Below, in pieces: positions 1 to 10,543 of a stretch of DNA of 64,000 bases. The stretch covers positions 1,430,081 through 1,494,080 of the forward strand of contig SCFE01000091.1 of NCBI GenBank assembly GCA_004352715.1. The letters are read 5' to 3'. A program made the translations under genes and the position numbers. The notes below the pieces were generated by a model. That model was given only the letters and a program-made list of their open reading frames with translations. It was not told the DNA's origin and did no database searches. This DNA comes from Hofstenia miamia. Lineage: Eukaryota > Xenacoelomorpha > Acoela. The first letter of the stretch is position 1, and the number at the start of each line of letters is the position of its first letter.

Positions 1-118
1 ATTCTATAGTCTTCCGCAAGTTTAAGCTGATTTCAGAAGTTCCTCACAGGTACTCATATGGATTTTGATCGCTACAAATGGTAATCTACTCTTGTACTGA
101 TAGGACACTGGTTGACAG

Positions 119-264
119 GATAAAGAGCGCCTCCAGCACTCGTATGCCAACCATTTTCAAACAATTTAGTGCTAAATTTGTATTTTATTTTTTTATTAAG
201 TGTTTTATATGTTTTGTTTGAAATAAATTCTATTATTATTATATATATATATATATATATATAT
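119..264. repeat. AT-rich tail ending in (ATT)n(AT)n
   Basis: An AATAAA at 222-227 is followed by ATT triplets and then a pure AT run to 264. This arrangement resembles the 3' tail of a non-LTR retrotransposon on the plus strand, but no reverse-transcriptase reading frame is recognisable upstream in the window, so it may be only a microsatellite beside a chance polyadenylation signal. Confidence 0.4.
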
Positions 265-932
265 CATATAACCACATATTCAAATGAAAAAACACTTTCA
301 TTTTAGTACTTGTTTTAAAATCAATCCATGGTTGAAAATGCAACCGGTTTAAGTTGAATTACCAATCAAAACTCAATAAAGTTTCCAGGTTACAACATGG
401 TTTGGCACTTTTTGCCATCAATGATTATCTTAGAACCGACAATCACTTTTTCAAAACCGACAATGCAAATCGAATTGTTGGAATTTGCTAAAATAAAATA
501 ATTAAGGCATGCAAAAAAGTGCCACAAGAGCGGAAATCAGAGTTTTACGTATTAATTTGATAAATTCTATACTATACTTAGTCTCATGAAAAGCATTTGA
601 ATGAATTATGCAAGTTCATTTCTTTTTTAATGTAAAAAGAAGTGAATCAGAATCATGAAAAGGAAAAGTGTCATCATGGGAACCATAAGGGCATTCCCTA
701 AAACATCCCAAAGGGTACCTCCTCACAGTGGTCCCTTGGTAATGCTAACACTCAGCAGGCATGTCAGTGTGTGGATGTCTGTACCTGCATTAAACATTAA
801 ACCCAGGGTACAAGAAGATGTTACCATGTGTACTTTGTACATATGTGGCAGCAACAGTCAAGATGTCTGTCTGTTCTATTGTTGTGGAGACAGATGGCAA
901 CACAGTGGAAACACTGCTAGCAAGACTCCTAC
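265..932. other. Unassigned AT-rich DNA
   Basis: No gene is recognised here. The open frame at 655-990 (+) is low-complexity in origin, has no recognisable domain, and runs into the Gyp-1 remnant, so it is not called. Confidence 0.5.
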
Positions 933-1000
933 TGTAGAATCACAGGTGAGCTCTGGCTACTCCAGTGGTACTGAGAAACTCAAAGGTTAAATCAAAGGTT
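933..1000 (-). repeat. Possible end of Gyp-1 3' LTR
   Basis: Read on the minus strand, this stretch contains GTACCACT and ends GATTCTACA at 933, like the 3' ends of the Gyp-1 and Gyp-3 LTRs (17828-18732, 18737-19643, 28440-29349). Only about 60 bp are left, joined directly to the end of pol, so ORF3 and most of the LTR would have been deleted. The flank at 929-932 (CTAC) does not match the TTAT beside the 5' LTR, so the boundary is uncertain. Confidence 0.4.
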
Positions 1001-1558
1001 GCAGAGGCTACCATGGTTGAGAGTGACCCACATTCAATATAATTTACACCATCATTGATGAGAGAAAACTTGTTATTATTGTCAATGACTGCATTATGTA
1101 TATCTTTAAAAGTTTGCCTAAGTTGCTGGAAATGGGTGACTTTACCATTGTTTAGTAAATACTGGTGGTGGTCTAAAATTTTTGTGATAGTAAAGGGTTT
1201 TCATACTTGATTGGTGTCAGTAACCTGACAAGGAAAATAAGCAAATACAGAATCTCCTTGTTTATGTTTCTTATTAAAGTTTCTTTTCTTGCAAATAACA
1301 GGTTAGTTGGTATTCTGGCAGATAGAGTGGTGCACTTCCTGGAATTCCTGTAGCATCCAGTTCACAAAATTCTCCAAGGTTGATACATTGTAGTCCAGAA
1401 ACATGATAGATAATGGCATACTCACTTAATGGCCAAACATAGCCTGGAAAGAGCTCACTTTGATGGCTGAGTGGATGGTGGTGTTGTAGAAGAATTCTAC
1501 TGCCTCTATTACTTGTCTCCAATTTCTACCAGCAGCACAGGCTAGGACTACTCTAGTC

Positions 1559-1577
1559 CTGTCTCTTATACACATCT
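1559..1577. other. Tn5/Nextera 19-bp mosaic end (library artefact)
   Basis: The bases CTGTCTCTTATACACATCT match the hyperactive Tn5 mosaic end used in Illumina Nextera libraries at 19 of 19 positions. Compared with Gyp-3 (about 24330-24400) the sequence replaces roughly 45 bp of integrase coding DNA. A short AGGACT/AGTCCT hairpin (1544-1560) overlaps its first two bases. It is very probably adapter carried into the assembly, not genomic sequence. Confidence 0.85.
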
Positions 1578-3495
1578 TTAATTTGATTGTGGATGGTATG
1601 CAGTGGTAAAATCATGTACAATCTCTAATTCTTTCATTAGTGTGGCCATCATGTTATTCTTAAATTGAGGACTGCAATCAGAAACCAATCATTCCATAGG
1701 TCTGAGTTTGAAAATCCATTCCTTCATGATCTTTTCTCTGATGACTTCAGCAGTAGTGTTGTCAAGCAGAATGAGTCTCACATACTTTGTAAAATGATCT
1801 ATCAAGACCAGGAGATACTGGAATCCCTCTTTGTCCCTTGACAATTTCTCTATGTCCATGAGGTCCACTTTGTTTGTTCTTTCAGTGACCTGACTGTGGA
1901 GCTTGGCTCTCTGTTCTGGGAAGTGTCCAGCTCCCTGAAGCAAGCATGCTTCACATTTATTGATGACGTCCTGGATGGTGGCTCATATCCCTACAGTAAC
2001 ATAGTGAGCATTAAAAGTTCTCTCCATCTGTATGATCCCAAGATGACTGCATTTGTGGATTGTCTGGACAAGATCCCTCTTGAAGTATTCGGGAAATTCC
2101 AAATGGTTTTTACAGCTATGGGAGTACAAGAGCCCAGCTTTGTTGATCTTCCAATGATACTGTTGGAAATATCTCTTCACAACATTGCTGATAGTGTGAT
2201 TTGGGTTTCTAATTTTCATGATAATTTCTGACAAAAATTTGTCATGTAGTTGATAGACTGCAATTTCCTTTTCCAATATTTCCTCCTTCACTATGATGGG
2301 GAGGATTGATTCCCCATTTTGATCTGCATTAATGTCAGACAAGAGTTCATAGTTGCTCACTGGGATGAACCTGAAAGGAGTCTTTGCACCAGGCAGCTTC
2401 CTGAGGTCTTGCTTGTAACTGGGGAGAGCAGTGAAGTAGTCTTCATTGATATGTAATCTCCCCAGATTTTGGGTGATGGTGAAGGTAAAATCATTTAAGC
2501 ATTCCAGCCATTAGGCGACAATGTTTGACTTGTTGCCAGAGAATTTCTTGAGCCAGGCTAGCATGGAGTTATCAGTATGGACAGTGAACTGACGTCCTAA
2601 ATTGAAGTATCAAAACTTCTTCAGGCTCTCAACAAGTGCTAGCATCTCAGATTCTGTTGCTCCATAATTTAGCTCAGCATTTCAGAGTTCTTGGCTAAAG
2701 TACTGCACCAGACTTTCCTGACTGTTAATGATCTGGCTTAATACACCACTGATGGTGACAGAGCTTGCGTCACAGTCAATGATAAATTCCTGGGTGTAGT
2801 CAGGTGTATTCAAACTTGGGATCTGTCTTAGTTCTTGTTTGATGGCATCCAGCTCCTCCTGTTCATTCCAGATCCAACAAAATTCAAAGTTTTTTCAGAG
2901 CAAATTAGAAATGTGTTTTGTTCAGTTGGCTAGCTCAGGAATGAACAAGCCATAATAGTTGAGAAAGCCCATCAAGTGTTGGACATCCTTGTGGGAGCAT
3001 GGAGTCTCAATATGATCAAGGTGGTCTTTCACATCATTTTTAATGGATATTCTTCCAGGCTCAATCACTCTTCCTAGGAAGGTAACTTGAGGTTAAATAA
3101 GTGAACAATTATTTCCATTGACCCAGAGTCCAGAGTTGTACAATATCTTAAGAGTGCAACCCAACTTATCTAGATGATCTGAGAATATGTGTCCAGCAAT
3201 GAGAATATCATCCATAAACACTGTGATCCCTGGTTTAAGAACATTGGCACCATTCTGTAGTACATGTGTAATGTAACACTGAAAAGTTACCAGAGTGTTA
3301 CAAAGCCCAAAGGCCATGTATTTCCATTCACAAAGGCCATACAGCTTGATAAAAGTGGTTTTCAGGATGTTGGCAGGCTTGATAGGTATCTGCCAATAGG
3401 CTTTACAGAGATCCAAGCATGAGAACAAACTGTACTTACTGGCATCATATAGAAGACCTTTGATGCAAGGTATTGGATACACATCCTTGAAGGTA

Positions 3496-3499
3496 ATGT
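3496..3499. repeat. Target-site duplication, left of Gyp-2 (ATGT)
   Basis: ATGT immediately precedes the TG of the Gyp-2 5' LTR and is repeated at 15434-15437, directly after the CA of the right LTR. Four-base duplications are usual for Ty3/Gypsy integrases. Confidence 0.85.
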
Positions 3500-4434
3500 T
3501 GTAGAGTCACTCAGGGATTTGTTTGCATTTTATATCTTTTTACTTTGTACTTTTATATTATTATGTCACTATGACGTTACTGGTTTTCGATCTTAGTTTG
3601 CTATGATTAGAACTGATGTCCCCTTGATGGTGCTATTGTTTGCTCAAATTTAATTTATGAGGGAAAACTATTATGAGTATGTTAAACTACGTTGAATATC
3701 AATCATTGTAAACAAAGGCAGGTAATAACTGAATCTTTTTGTATATAAACTGAGAAACCTGTAGCAAGCATTCAATAGACTTTGTCTACTCTTAACTGCC
3801 ATCTTTACCATTGCATTTTTTATTTATTTATTATCTTAAATGAAACTTATTGCTTAAGATCAGCGACAATTCGAGAGTGCTTTCACTAGCACGGGACGAC
3901 ACGTTGCTTCTGGGGGTCTTTTGATTACCCAGTCCGAATTGTGGTTCATTAAGTTATGTATACTGCTACGTATAAGGAAATAATAAATCTCTCGTTCGTA
4001 TTTCAACACGTACATGCACTTATAAAACCTAACACTGTGATGATACCATGCTGTTGGCTAGCATGAATATCTGGCAATTACAGATTATTTAGTAGTGAGC
4101 TGAGAAATAACAATGAAAATGAGAGTCTGTATTTTTGAAGTGAGATAGAAATTAAGCAAGTGAGACAAATAGGGTAGCACCAGTCAATAGGTTAAGCACT
4201 TTACTTCTGGACGTTCCGCTTCGGCTGGAAGCCATAGGAATTGGTCATCTTGGTTGCTACCTAAAGTAGATTCGTTACTTGGATGAATTACCAATGTTAC
4301 ATCTATACATTCTGTTATAAGTTCTAAGTTAATCTGTCCCCCGGAATTGTGGCTGTATTGAAAACGCTAATTAAACCTTCTGCAGAGTCAAACAAGTTTC
4401 TAGCTAAGTTTCCCCACCAGCCACCGATTCTACA
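3500..4434 (+). repeat. Gyp-2 5' LTR (935 bp)
   Basis: The LTR starts TGTAGA and ends TCTACA, a 6-bp terminal inverted repeat. A TATATAAA box lies at 3742-3749 and an AATAAA at 3982-3987, consistent with U3-R-U5 organisation. It matches 14506-15433 closely, with scattered substitutions. Confidence 0.9.
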
Positions 4435-4452
4435 TGGCGACCATGACAGGAC
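4435..4452 (+). promoter_or_regulatory. Primer-binding site, tRNA-Arg type
   Basis: TGGCGACCATGACAGGAC begins at the base after the LTR. It is complementary, with one mismatch in 18, to the 3' end of the animal tRNA-Arg that ends ...CCTGTCACGGTCG plus CCA. The same tRNA type is inferred for Gyp-1 and Gyp-4. Confidence 0.8.
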
Positions 4453-4858
4453 CCTGACGTGATACCTATTTAATCTTGTTGTTCTCTTTCAATGGTTTGG
4501 TTGTGAGTTCGTTTTCGTTTTGGTACGTATTAGCTGGGATAGTTGTTTCCCCTGATCGTTTTGAGACTTCATCAAAAGTCACCTACCAATGTATTCATTA
4601 ACTTCCTCACCCTTGAATGATGATGACGAATTCTCTGCGTTTCTTATTTGGCTGATGTCAGTTGTTAAACTTCTTGTTTGTTTTACTTTTTCTAGTGCTT
4701 TGTTCTGTTGGATTTATTACCAAGTACTGCCGTGTTCATTTCTCCCTTTTTGGGCTGTTAATCACTGTTACCCCCTGTAAGTACTTTTCGTTTCTGTGTG
4801 CGTGGGAGCGCTCCCATTGTCAATTCTAGAAATTGTTGTTCTGTTTTCTAAAGACCTG
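4453..4858 (+). other. Gyp-2 untranslated leader
   Basis: The sequence lies between the primer site and the gag ATG. It is T-rich with short open frames but no recognisable coding content; the corresponding leaders in Gyp-1 (17425-17810) and Gyp-3 (20046-20308) share long T-rich stretches. Confidence 0.6.
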
Positions 4859-6640
4859 ATGGATTCTAGTTCTAGTCATACTGTAATTTATTCTCCTACT
4901 TTTGGGACCTCCCATATTCAGAGTGTCCCCTGTGCAAGCGCTGGTAACCAGGACGTTACCCCTTGTACCATTGGATCGTTACTTAACTTTTCTTCCCAAT
5001 CTATTTCTCCTGTTTCGACTACCCAACAAATGCATCAGAACGCCGCGACTATTCTGTATAGTGACTCAAGTGCTGTGAGCCCATCATACCACTGAAACTC
5101 ACGCTGCATTATGAACACCTGAAATGCTCCTCCCATCCCCCTTTGTCCTCGTAGTTTTGCCAGCTTTATCATTCGGTCAAACCCCTTTTCTGGTGTGCAC
5201 CAGGCAGAGATCGATCACTTGAAAGAAGCCTTATCGCAGCAGGTAGCTCTGAGGATGGAGAGTGAACGCCAAGTGGATTCCTTGCAAGCTGAAGTTAACA
5301 CCCAGCATGTGGCGTATCAAAGGATGGAGAGACAGATGTTGTAGTTGACTATTGCTCTGGAGCTACAAATCCATGAATTGAAGAACGCTATCAATGATTC
5401 CAATCATCCAGTCGAGACACCAACAAACCGAAATCGTGAAGACTACATTACCCATGCAGTGTTGAGTGACGCCTTAGATGACTTGGCCGAGAAGATCATC
5501 AACCGAGTAGTTCAGCTGGGGGGCGTAAGCCAACCCCCTCCACCAGTTTCGTTGTGTGAAGTGCCTTCTCTTGTGTCTTATTCCACTTCTCCTTCACATA
5601 GTCAACCTGCCTTCGCTCAGGCTGCTCTTACGCAGGTTTCCACTCTGACCACTGGAGCCACTCCTCAAACTGGCTATGCTCAGTTGTTACCTGATCCGGT
5701 GAGAACCGTCGTTGTCCCTGCATGCAAGGAGCAACACACGAGCGATGCAAGCCCGCTCAATGAGAAACCTGGTTCTAAATATCAACCGAGATATCGCGAG
5801 TCCATTCTCCCTCTCAAGTCCTACGGGCAGGTTCAAACGTTTAGTAGACACTTGGTTCTACCAAAGTTTACTGGGCAAATTGACGCTGTGTCACAGTCTT
5901 TCGACAAGTGGTTCTTTTTGTTCGAGCTAACTATGAAGCAGCACAAAAATGCACAAGATACCGCCGTCTCGCAGTTCCCTCTATACCTCAGCAGATTGGC
6001 CCACAACCAGTACATGATGCTTGAACGAAGCATCAAGACGGACTATCAGTTATTAGTGGGTTTCTTCGAGGACCATTACCAAGCGCCGCACATAAAACAT
6101 CAATACAAGACGCTACTGTGCGACATGTCTTTCAAATTTGGCGATGATATCTGTAACTACATAACCCAGGTTGAACGCCTGTTTCGTCTGAGCAGCTTGT
6201 CAAAGGAATATTCCAAGCATGATTTGTTTTCTTACATTTGCCAAGGTTTCCCTGCCTCGATTAGAAATCGTCTAGAAGTTTGGTGTGACCCTGAGGACAG
6301 CCTCCATGAAATTATCCGTAAGGCTATCAGCGTGGTCTACATGCTTCAAAACTCGCAACGTATCAACAGCGACATCACTAAGTTCGCCTGCACATCCAGA
6401 ATGAAAACATTCGACCTCAGGAAGCCTGCCCCCGCCAAGAAGACGCTTGACTTGTCATCAGTGCGATGTTATACGTGTGGAGAGAAAGGACACTTAAAAT
6501 CTCAATGTAAAGCTAAAATTCAACTTGTGGCTGACGGAGAGGGCTTTATCGTCGAAGAGTCTGTTACGGAAGCCTTGTGCGTTGACGACCTCGTCAACCT
6601 CAAAACCGATCATCCAACCACATCGCAGGATTTAAATTAG
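4859..6640 (+). pseudogene. gag: Gyp-2 gag
   Basis: The frame starts at ATG 4859 (MDSSSS), the position that aligns with MDMD starts in Gyp-1 (17424) and Gyp-3 (20309), and runs about 593 codons to TAG 6638-6640. Three in-frame stops lie near the start (5093, 5120, 5342); the remaining 431 codons are open. An N-terminal coiled-coil-like stretch (about 5200-5420) is followed by a Pro/Ser-rich linker, a capsid region beginning LPKFTGQ with FFLFELTMKQ (about 5860-6340), and one CCHC zinc knuckle, CYTCGEKGHLKSQC, at 6467-6508. Gag would form the cytoplasmic particle and bind genomic RNA. All three stops are compatible with single C-to-T or G-to-A changes, so decay looks recent. Confidence 0.85.
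6631..6637 (+). promoter_or_regulatory. -1 ribosomal frameshift site TTTAAAT (gag-pol)
   Basis: In the gag frame the heptamer reads T TTA AAT and is followed at once by the TAG stop. It fits the X XXY YYZ rule, and a one-base backward slip leads straight into the pol frame (frame 1, 6682 onward). The same TTTAAATTAG stands at the same place in Gyp-3 (21387-21396). Confidence 0.75.
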
Positions 6641-6681
6641 TTGGAGCGCCGCCTCCTGGAAACCGTGCACGAGAGCACAAC

Positions 6682-8205
6682 ATGCTAGTGATCACTCAGC
6701 TAATTAGAAAAAATTTAATTCCTATCGAGATGAACGGTAATATCTTTAACGCCACCGTGGATACGGGAGCAGCAGCCTCCATAATAAGTGACGAGTGTTG
6801 CAAAGAATTGTGCTTAAGCCAAGACTTACTGGATCCCCCGAGTGTGAAGTTGATTGATGCTTCAGGGAACTCTCTTTCGCTGAAGGGAAAGCTAACTGAT
6901 GCTTCGATTAAGATTCATGCAGAACCCTTCGAGGTAGACCTGCTAGTGATAGACACATCAAACTACCGTCTCCCGTACGATCTCATACTAGGGAATGACT
7001 TTTTGGAACAAAATTCTTGCGTCATTGATTTTAAGAATGGTACCATCTCCATTAAAGATCAGGAAGCAACACAGCTAGTTACGATCCCTGAGAAAGAGGT
7101 CGTCTTTAATTTGGAGGAACCCATAGTTCTTGAACCCAAGCATTGGACAAGAGTCGCCGTCTCTTCTGATGCCGACCTTAATGGAGACGTCATGATATCT
7201 GGACAGAGGGGCAAGTACCTACGTGGAGTCTCGTTTTTGCCCGATTTGTGTCGAGTTACCCAAGGAAAAACGTACGTCACTGTCCTTAATGTATCAACTT
7301 CTTCAGTAAGGATTGGAGTCCCCCAATTACAGTTAATAGGGGTGCCAGTAAGGGTTGAGAACATACCAGTCACCTGCTTACCAATTTGTACTGCCATGCA
7401 CGACCCCGAAGCTCCCTCAAGCCCAGTAAGGGTGCCAACTGTCACCGCAACCTCTCACCCACACTTAACGCAAAAGGAAAGAAGGTCATTATCATCTTTG
7501 CTCTACAGTAAGCACGACGTGTTCAACTACGGTGCCATCAGTGTTGGACAGGCATTGGGCGAAGAGCATGCTATTGAATTGAAACATGATCGACCAATTC
7601 GTCTACCCGTACGCCGCGTACTGGAGAATCTGAAACATGAATATGAGAAAATCCTCAGTGACCTAATTGAGAGCGGGATAATCCAAGGAAGCAACAGCCC
7701 GTATGCTGCACCCACTGTGTTTATTCGCCAAGGCGAAAAGTATCGACTTTGTATCAACTTTCACAAGCTAAACGATATCACGATCAAAGATGCGTACCCT
7801 CTACCTAGGATAGAAGATCTCCTTTATGACGCTAGCAAATACAAATTTTTCTCGTGTTTAGACTTGTGCAAAGCCTATTGGCAGGTACCCATGCGCCCTG
7901 CTGACATCACAAAGACCGCCTTCATTACCCCATATGGGCTCTACGAATGGAAGTATATGGCCTTTGGCCTATGCAATGCGCCAGCAACCTTTCAGCGGTA
8001 TGTCACGAAGATTCTTAAAGATGGTGCAAACCTCCTCGCACCGGGCATTCTAGCTTATATTGACGACATCTTGGTCGCAATCCACACCTTCGGAGAGCAT
8101 CTAGAGAAGCTCGGGCCGAACTCTAGATTTACTGCAGAGAGCTGGACTCAAGGTAAATGGAACGAAATGCGCATTAGCTCAAACCAAAGTAACCTTTCTT
8201 GGTAG
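6682..8205 (+). pseudogene. pol: Gyp-2 pol, first part: protease and reverse transcriptase
   Basis: The frame is open from the frameshift site; the first ATG is at 6682, but the natural product is a Gag-Pol fusion. The aspartic protease active site VDTGAAAS is at about 6757-6780, with the later ILGNDF. After a linker the reverse transcriptase shows RLCINFHKLND, LDLCKAYWQ, AFGLCNAPATFQ and the catalytic YIDD at 8056-8067. An extra G in the run at 8113-8115 throws the frame, so the last 30 residues before the stop at 8205 are not native; coding continues in frame 2. The RT would copy the RNA genome from the tRNA-Arg primer. This is otherwise the most intact PR-RT in the window. Confidence 0.85.
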
Positions 8206-8860
8206 AGTTGTCGAGCCTGGGAAGATCTCAATAAAAAACAACGCAAAGGACTTTTTAGACAAAATCAAAACGCCACGGACCCGCCGAGATGTCCAGCGCT
8301 TAATGGGGTTCCTAAACTATTACGGGATGTTCATCCCAAACCTTGCTGACAAGACACGAACGATCTCTAACCTGCTGAAAAAGTCCGTTTAGTTCAAATG
8401 GACCTGGTAAGAACAAGAAGCACTGGATGGGATCAAAGGAGAGCTTAAGAAGATACCATCCCTGAACACCCCTGACTACACTAAGGATTTTTTAATCGAT
8501 TGCGACGCTAGTGCCATAGCCATCAGCAGTATCCTCAGTCAGGATGTCAACGGAGTTGAGAGCCCCATGCAGTATTTCAGGCGGAAACTTAGATCATCTG
8601 AGAGAAATTACGGTGCAACTAAGTGAGAAATGCTCGCGCTAGTCAAGTCTCTGAAAAAGTTTCACTACTTCGTCCTCGGACGTAAGTTCACGGTGTGAAC
8701 TGACAATAGTGCATTAGCTTGGCTAAAGAAATTTAGCGGCGACTGGTCAACCATTGTAGCCAGTTGGATTGAGTATTTAAACGATTTCATGTTTACTATC
8801 AGACACTGCCCTGGAAGACTCCACTTAAAAGCAGACTACTGGACAGCTCTTCCAAGCTAG
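8116..8860 (+). pseudogene. pol: Gyp-2 pol, RNase H segment
   Basis: Frame 2 continues the RT thumb (FLGRVVEPG, MGFLNYYG) into RNase H. The acidic residues are seen in IDCDASA, in the E of EMLALV and in TDNSALAWLKKF. Five stops interrupt it: 8390 (TAG), 8408 (TAA), 8624 (TGA), 8696 (TGA) and 8858 (TAG). RNase H normally removes the RNA template and cuts the polypurine primer. Confidence 0.8.
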
Positions 8861-10543
8861 GAGCGTGATCTCAAAAAGCCAAGTGGTGAAAAGGTGCCCT
8901 TTTCCTTCATTCCGCACACCGAGTATCAGCTAATACCGGAGATAAACGCTGATCTACACGGAAAACCTATTCTCACTATACTACTAAAAGAAGAGATCTC
9001 GGAAGAAGAAATCATCTGTCACCAACACCGTGACTGGATCTTGGATCAAATAATGAATAGAATGAAGGACCCCTACTTCCCTACGCCACTGGAAGTAAAT
9101 TGGTACTTTCACCACTACCATTGGTGTGTAACTGACAAAGGCTTATTATATGCAAAGAGCAAGCATAACAACCACTTAGCCATTCCGGAATATTTCAAGC
9201 GCGACCTAGTGCGCAGAGTCCACAAGCAAGGTCACCTCGGTATTCTCCAGACCGAGAAAACTTTTAACTCTAGATACGTGACCACAGGAATCCGCGCTGT
9301 TGTAACCAACGTCATCGATAAGTGTGAACAGTGCTTGCTCAACAATATCCACCATTTCCCTCAACAGCATGCTGAAATGGAATCACGATCAGCAGAAGGC
9401 CCAAATGAGCTAGTACATATCGACTTGGAACAACTGTCAAAAGACGACGAGGGTTTTCAACACTTGCTCGTGATAGTGGATCATTTCACGAAGTTTGCCC
9501 GCATCATTCCTCTCAGTAGCACAACAGCCGAGGTGGTAGCCAACAAGATTCTTAAGGAATGGATTCTCAAATATGGGCTGATGCGCAAACTAGTCTCAGA
9601 TCGAGGTCCGCAATTCAAGAGCAACCTTTTACGCACACTAATGCTTGATTTAGAGATAGTCCACGAGTTAACAACCGCCTACCATCACCAGGTTAATGGC
9701 TTGGTGGAAAGACTGAATCACACTCTTATCAAGCTAATTCGAGTGGCATTGTCTCGAACCGCTGGAAAGCAATGGAGACGAATCGTCGAGGGTGTCGAAT
9801 ATTTTTACAACACTTCAGTCCACATCACAACTGGTGTTAGCCCCTTCAAAGCCATGTTTGGCAGGGAAGCCGCCACCTCATTAGCTATGATGTTTCCAAG
9901 ATATGCTGAAACCAGTGTGGATGACTATGTAAACCGATTACTTACTGAGATGCAACAAACTCACCTAACCATTTGTCATAACACCAATCAGTCCAGCATC
10001 TGACAAAAGAAGAATTTCAATAAAAAATTATATGGCAAGCCTCATAAGCGTGGCGACAAGGTCTTTGCCTATCTACCCCATATCACAACCGATAGCCACC
10101 AAGTACGGAAACTCGCTAATGATTGGCAAGGCCCATTTACAATTGAAAAAGTGCTTGACCACAACACATACACCTTAAACAACGGTAAAACGGTACACTT
10201 TCAACGGCTCAAAAGAGCCATAAAAGATATAGATCATGTGATTATAGACAATAATAATGAATTCACGTTAGTAGATAACAGTGTCGACGTGTACGAAAAA
10301 TATGATAATTTAACTAGTTTTTCTGAAGACGATTTTTCCGACACTGAATACAATTGTGACAATTTAAATACTGATAGTCTAGAACCACGTACGCTCCCCC
10401 CAAGAAGGGTGAGAACTACTTACGATCCCAACATTTGGGATTTAAACCTTATCACTACATTTAGGAATGAGAAGGATCAACTGCAAACAAGAGTCGCCAG
10501 CTCCACCTGTCCGCCATCGAGTGAAAAGGAAGATGGGAAATAG
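8861..10543 (+). pseudogene. pol: Gyp-2 pol, integrase
   Basis: This is the same reading frame as RNase H, not a separate gene. The HHCC zinc domain spans about 9220-9350 (HKQGHLG to CEQCLL). The catalytic core has Asp at 9422-9424, Asp in SDRGPQF at 9599-9601 and Glu in NGLVER at 9707-9709, a D-35-E spacing. A single TGA at 10001-10003 interrupts the frame, which then continues through a GPF motif at about 10130 (WQGPFTI), the GPY/F module typical of many Ty3/Gypsy integrases, to an acidic C-terminal tail ending at 10543. The integrase would join both LTR ends to target DNA with a 4-bp stagger, as the ATGT duplication shows. The tail overlaps the start of the ORF3 frame. Confidence 0.85.

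Larger units (their letters stand above)
933..3499 (-). mobile_element. Gyp-1, distal part (Ty3/Gypsy-like LTR element)
   Basis: This is the downstream half of a minus-strand Gypsy-like element whose upstream half is at 15434-18732. The reading frame of the reverse transcriptase stops at 3499 and resumes at 15434 with ATGT shared, which shows that Gyp-2 was inserted between the halves. The copy holds the rest of reverse transcriptase, RNase H and integrase, then breaks off near its 3' LTR. Many stops and frame changes show it is dead. Confidence 0.85.
1001..3499 (-). pseudogene. pol: Gyp-1 pol, distal part: RT, RNase H, integrase
   Basis: On the minus strand the order is reverse transcriptase (3499-3093, with LYDASKYSLFSCLDLCKAYW, AFGLCN and the catalytic FMDDI), RNase H (about 3090-2480, with IDCDASS and TDNSMLAW), and integrase (about 2470-1140). 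The integrase shows the HHCC zinc region (HKCSHLG to CEACLL), the first Asp in the DLMDIEK region, and VSDCSPQF for the second Asp. The region around the catalytic Glu is missing: about 45 bp there are replaced by the 19-bp sequence at 1559-1577. In-frame stops lie in every domain. The domain order and sequence match pol of Gyp-2 and Gyp-3. It is a dead copy of a replication polyprotein that would act in cytoplasmic particles and in the nucleus. Confidence 0.85.

Noticed and set aside
119-264. Left-end sequence as the 3' end of LINE-B or LINE-A
   Set aside because: The residues before the AATAAA do not resemble the C-terminus of either LINE in the window.
929-932. Target duplication of Gyp-1
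   Set aside because: CTAC at 929-932 does not match TTAT at 18733-18736; the left end is deleted.
655-990. 111-codon open frame near the left end
   Set aside because: No domain, no homology that I recognise, biased composition, and its end lies in the Gyp-1 remnant.
8894-10003. Integrase frame as a separate gene with its own start
   Set aside because: There is no ATG at its start; the frame continues upstream into RNase H with only a stop at 8858, so it is part of pol.
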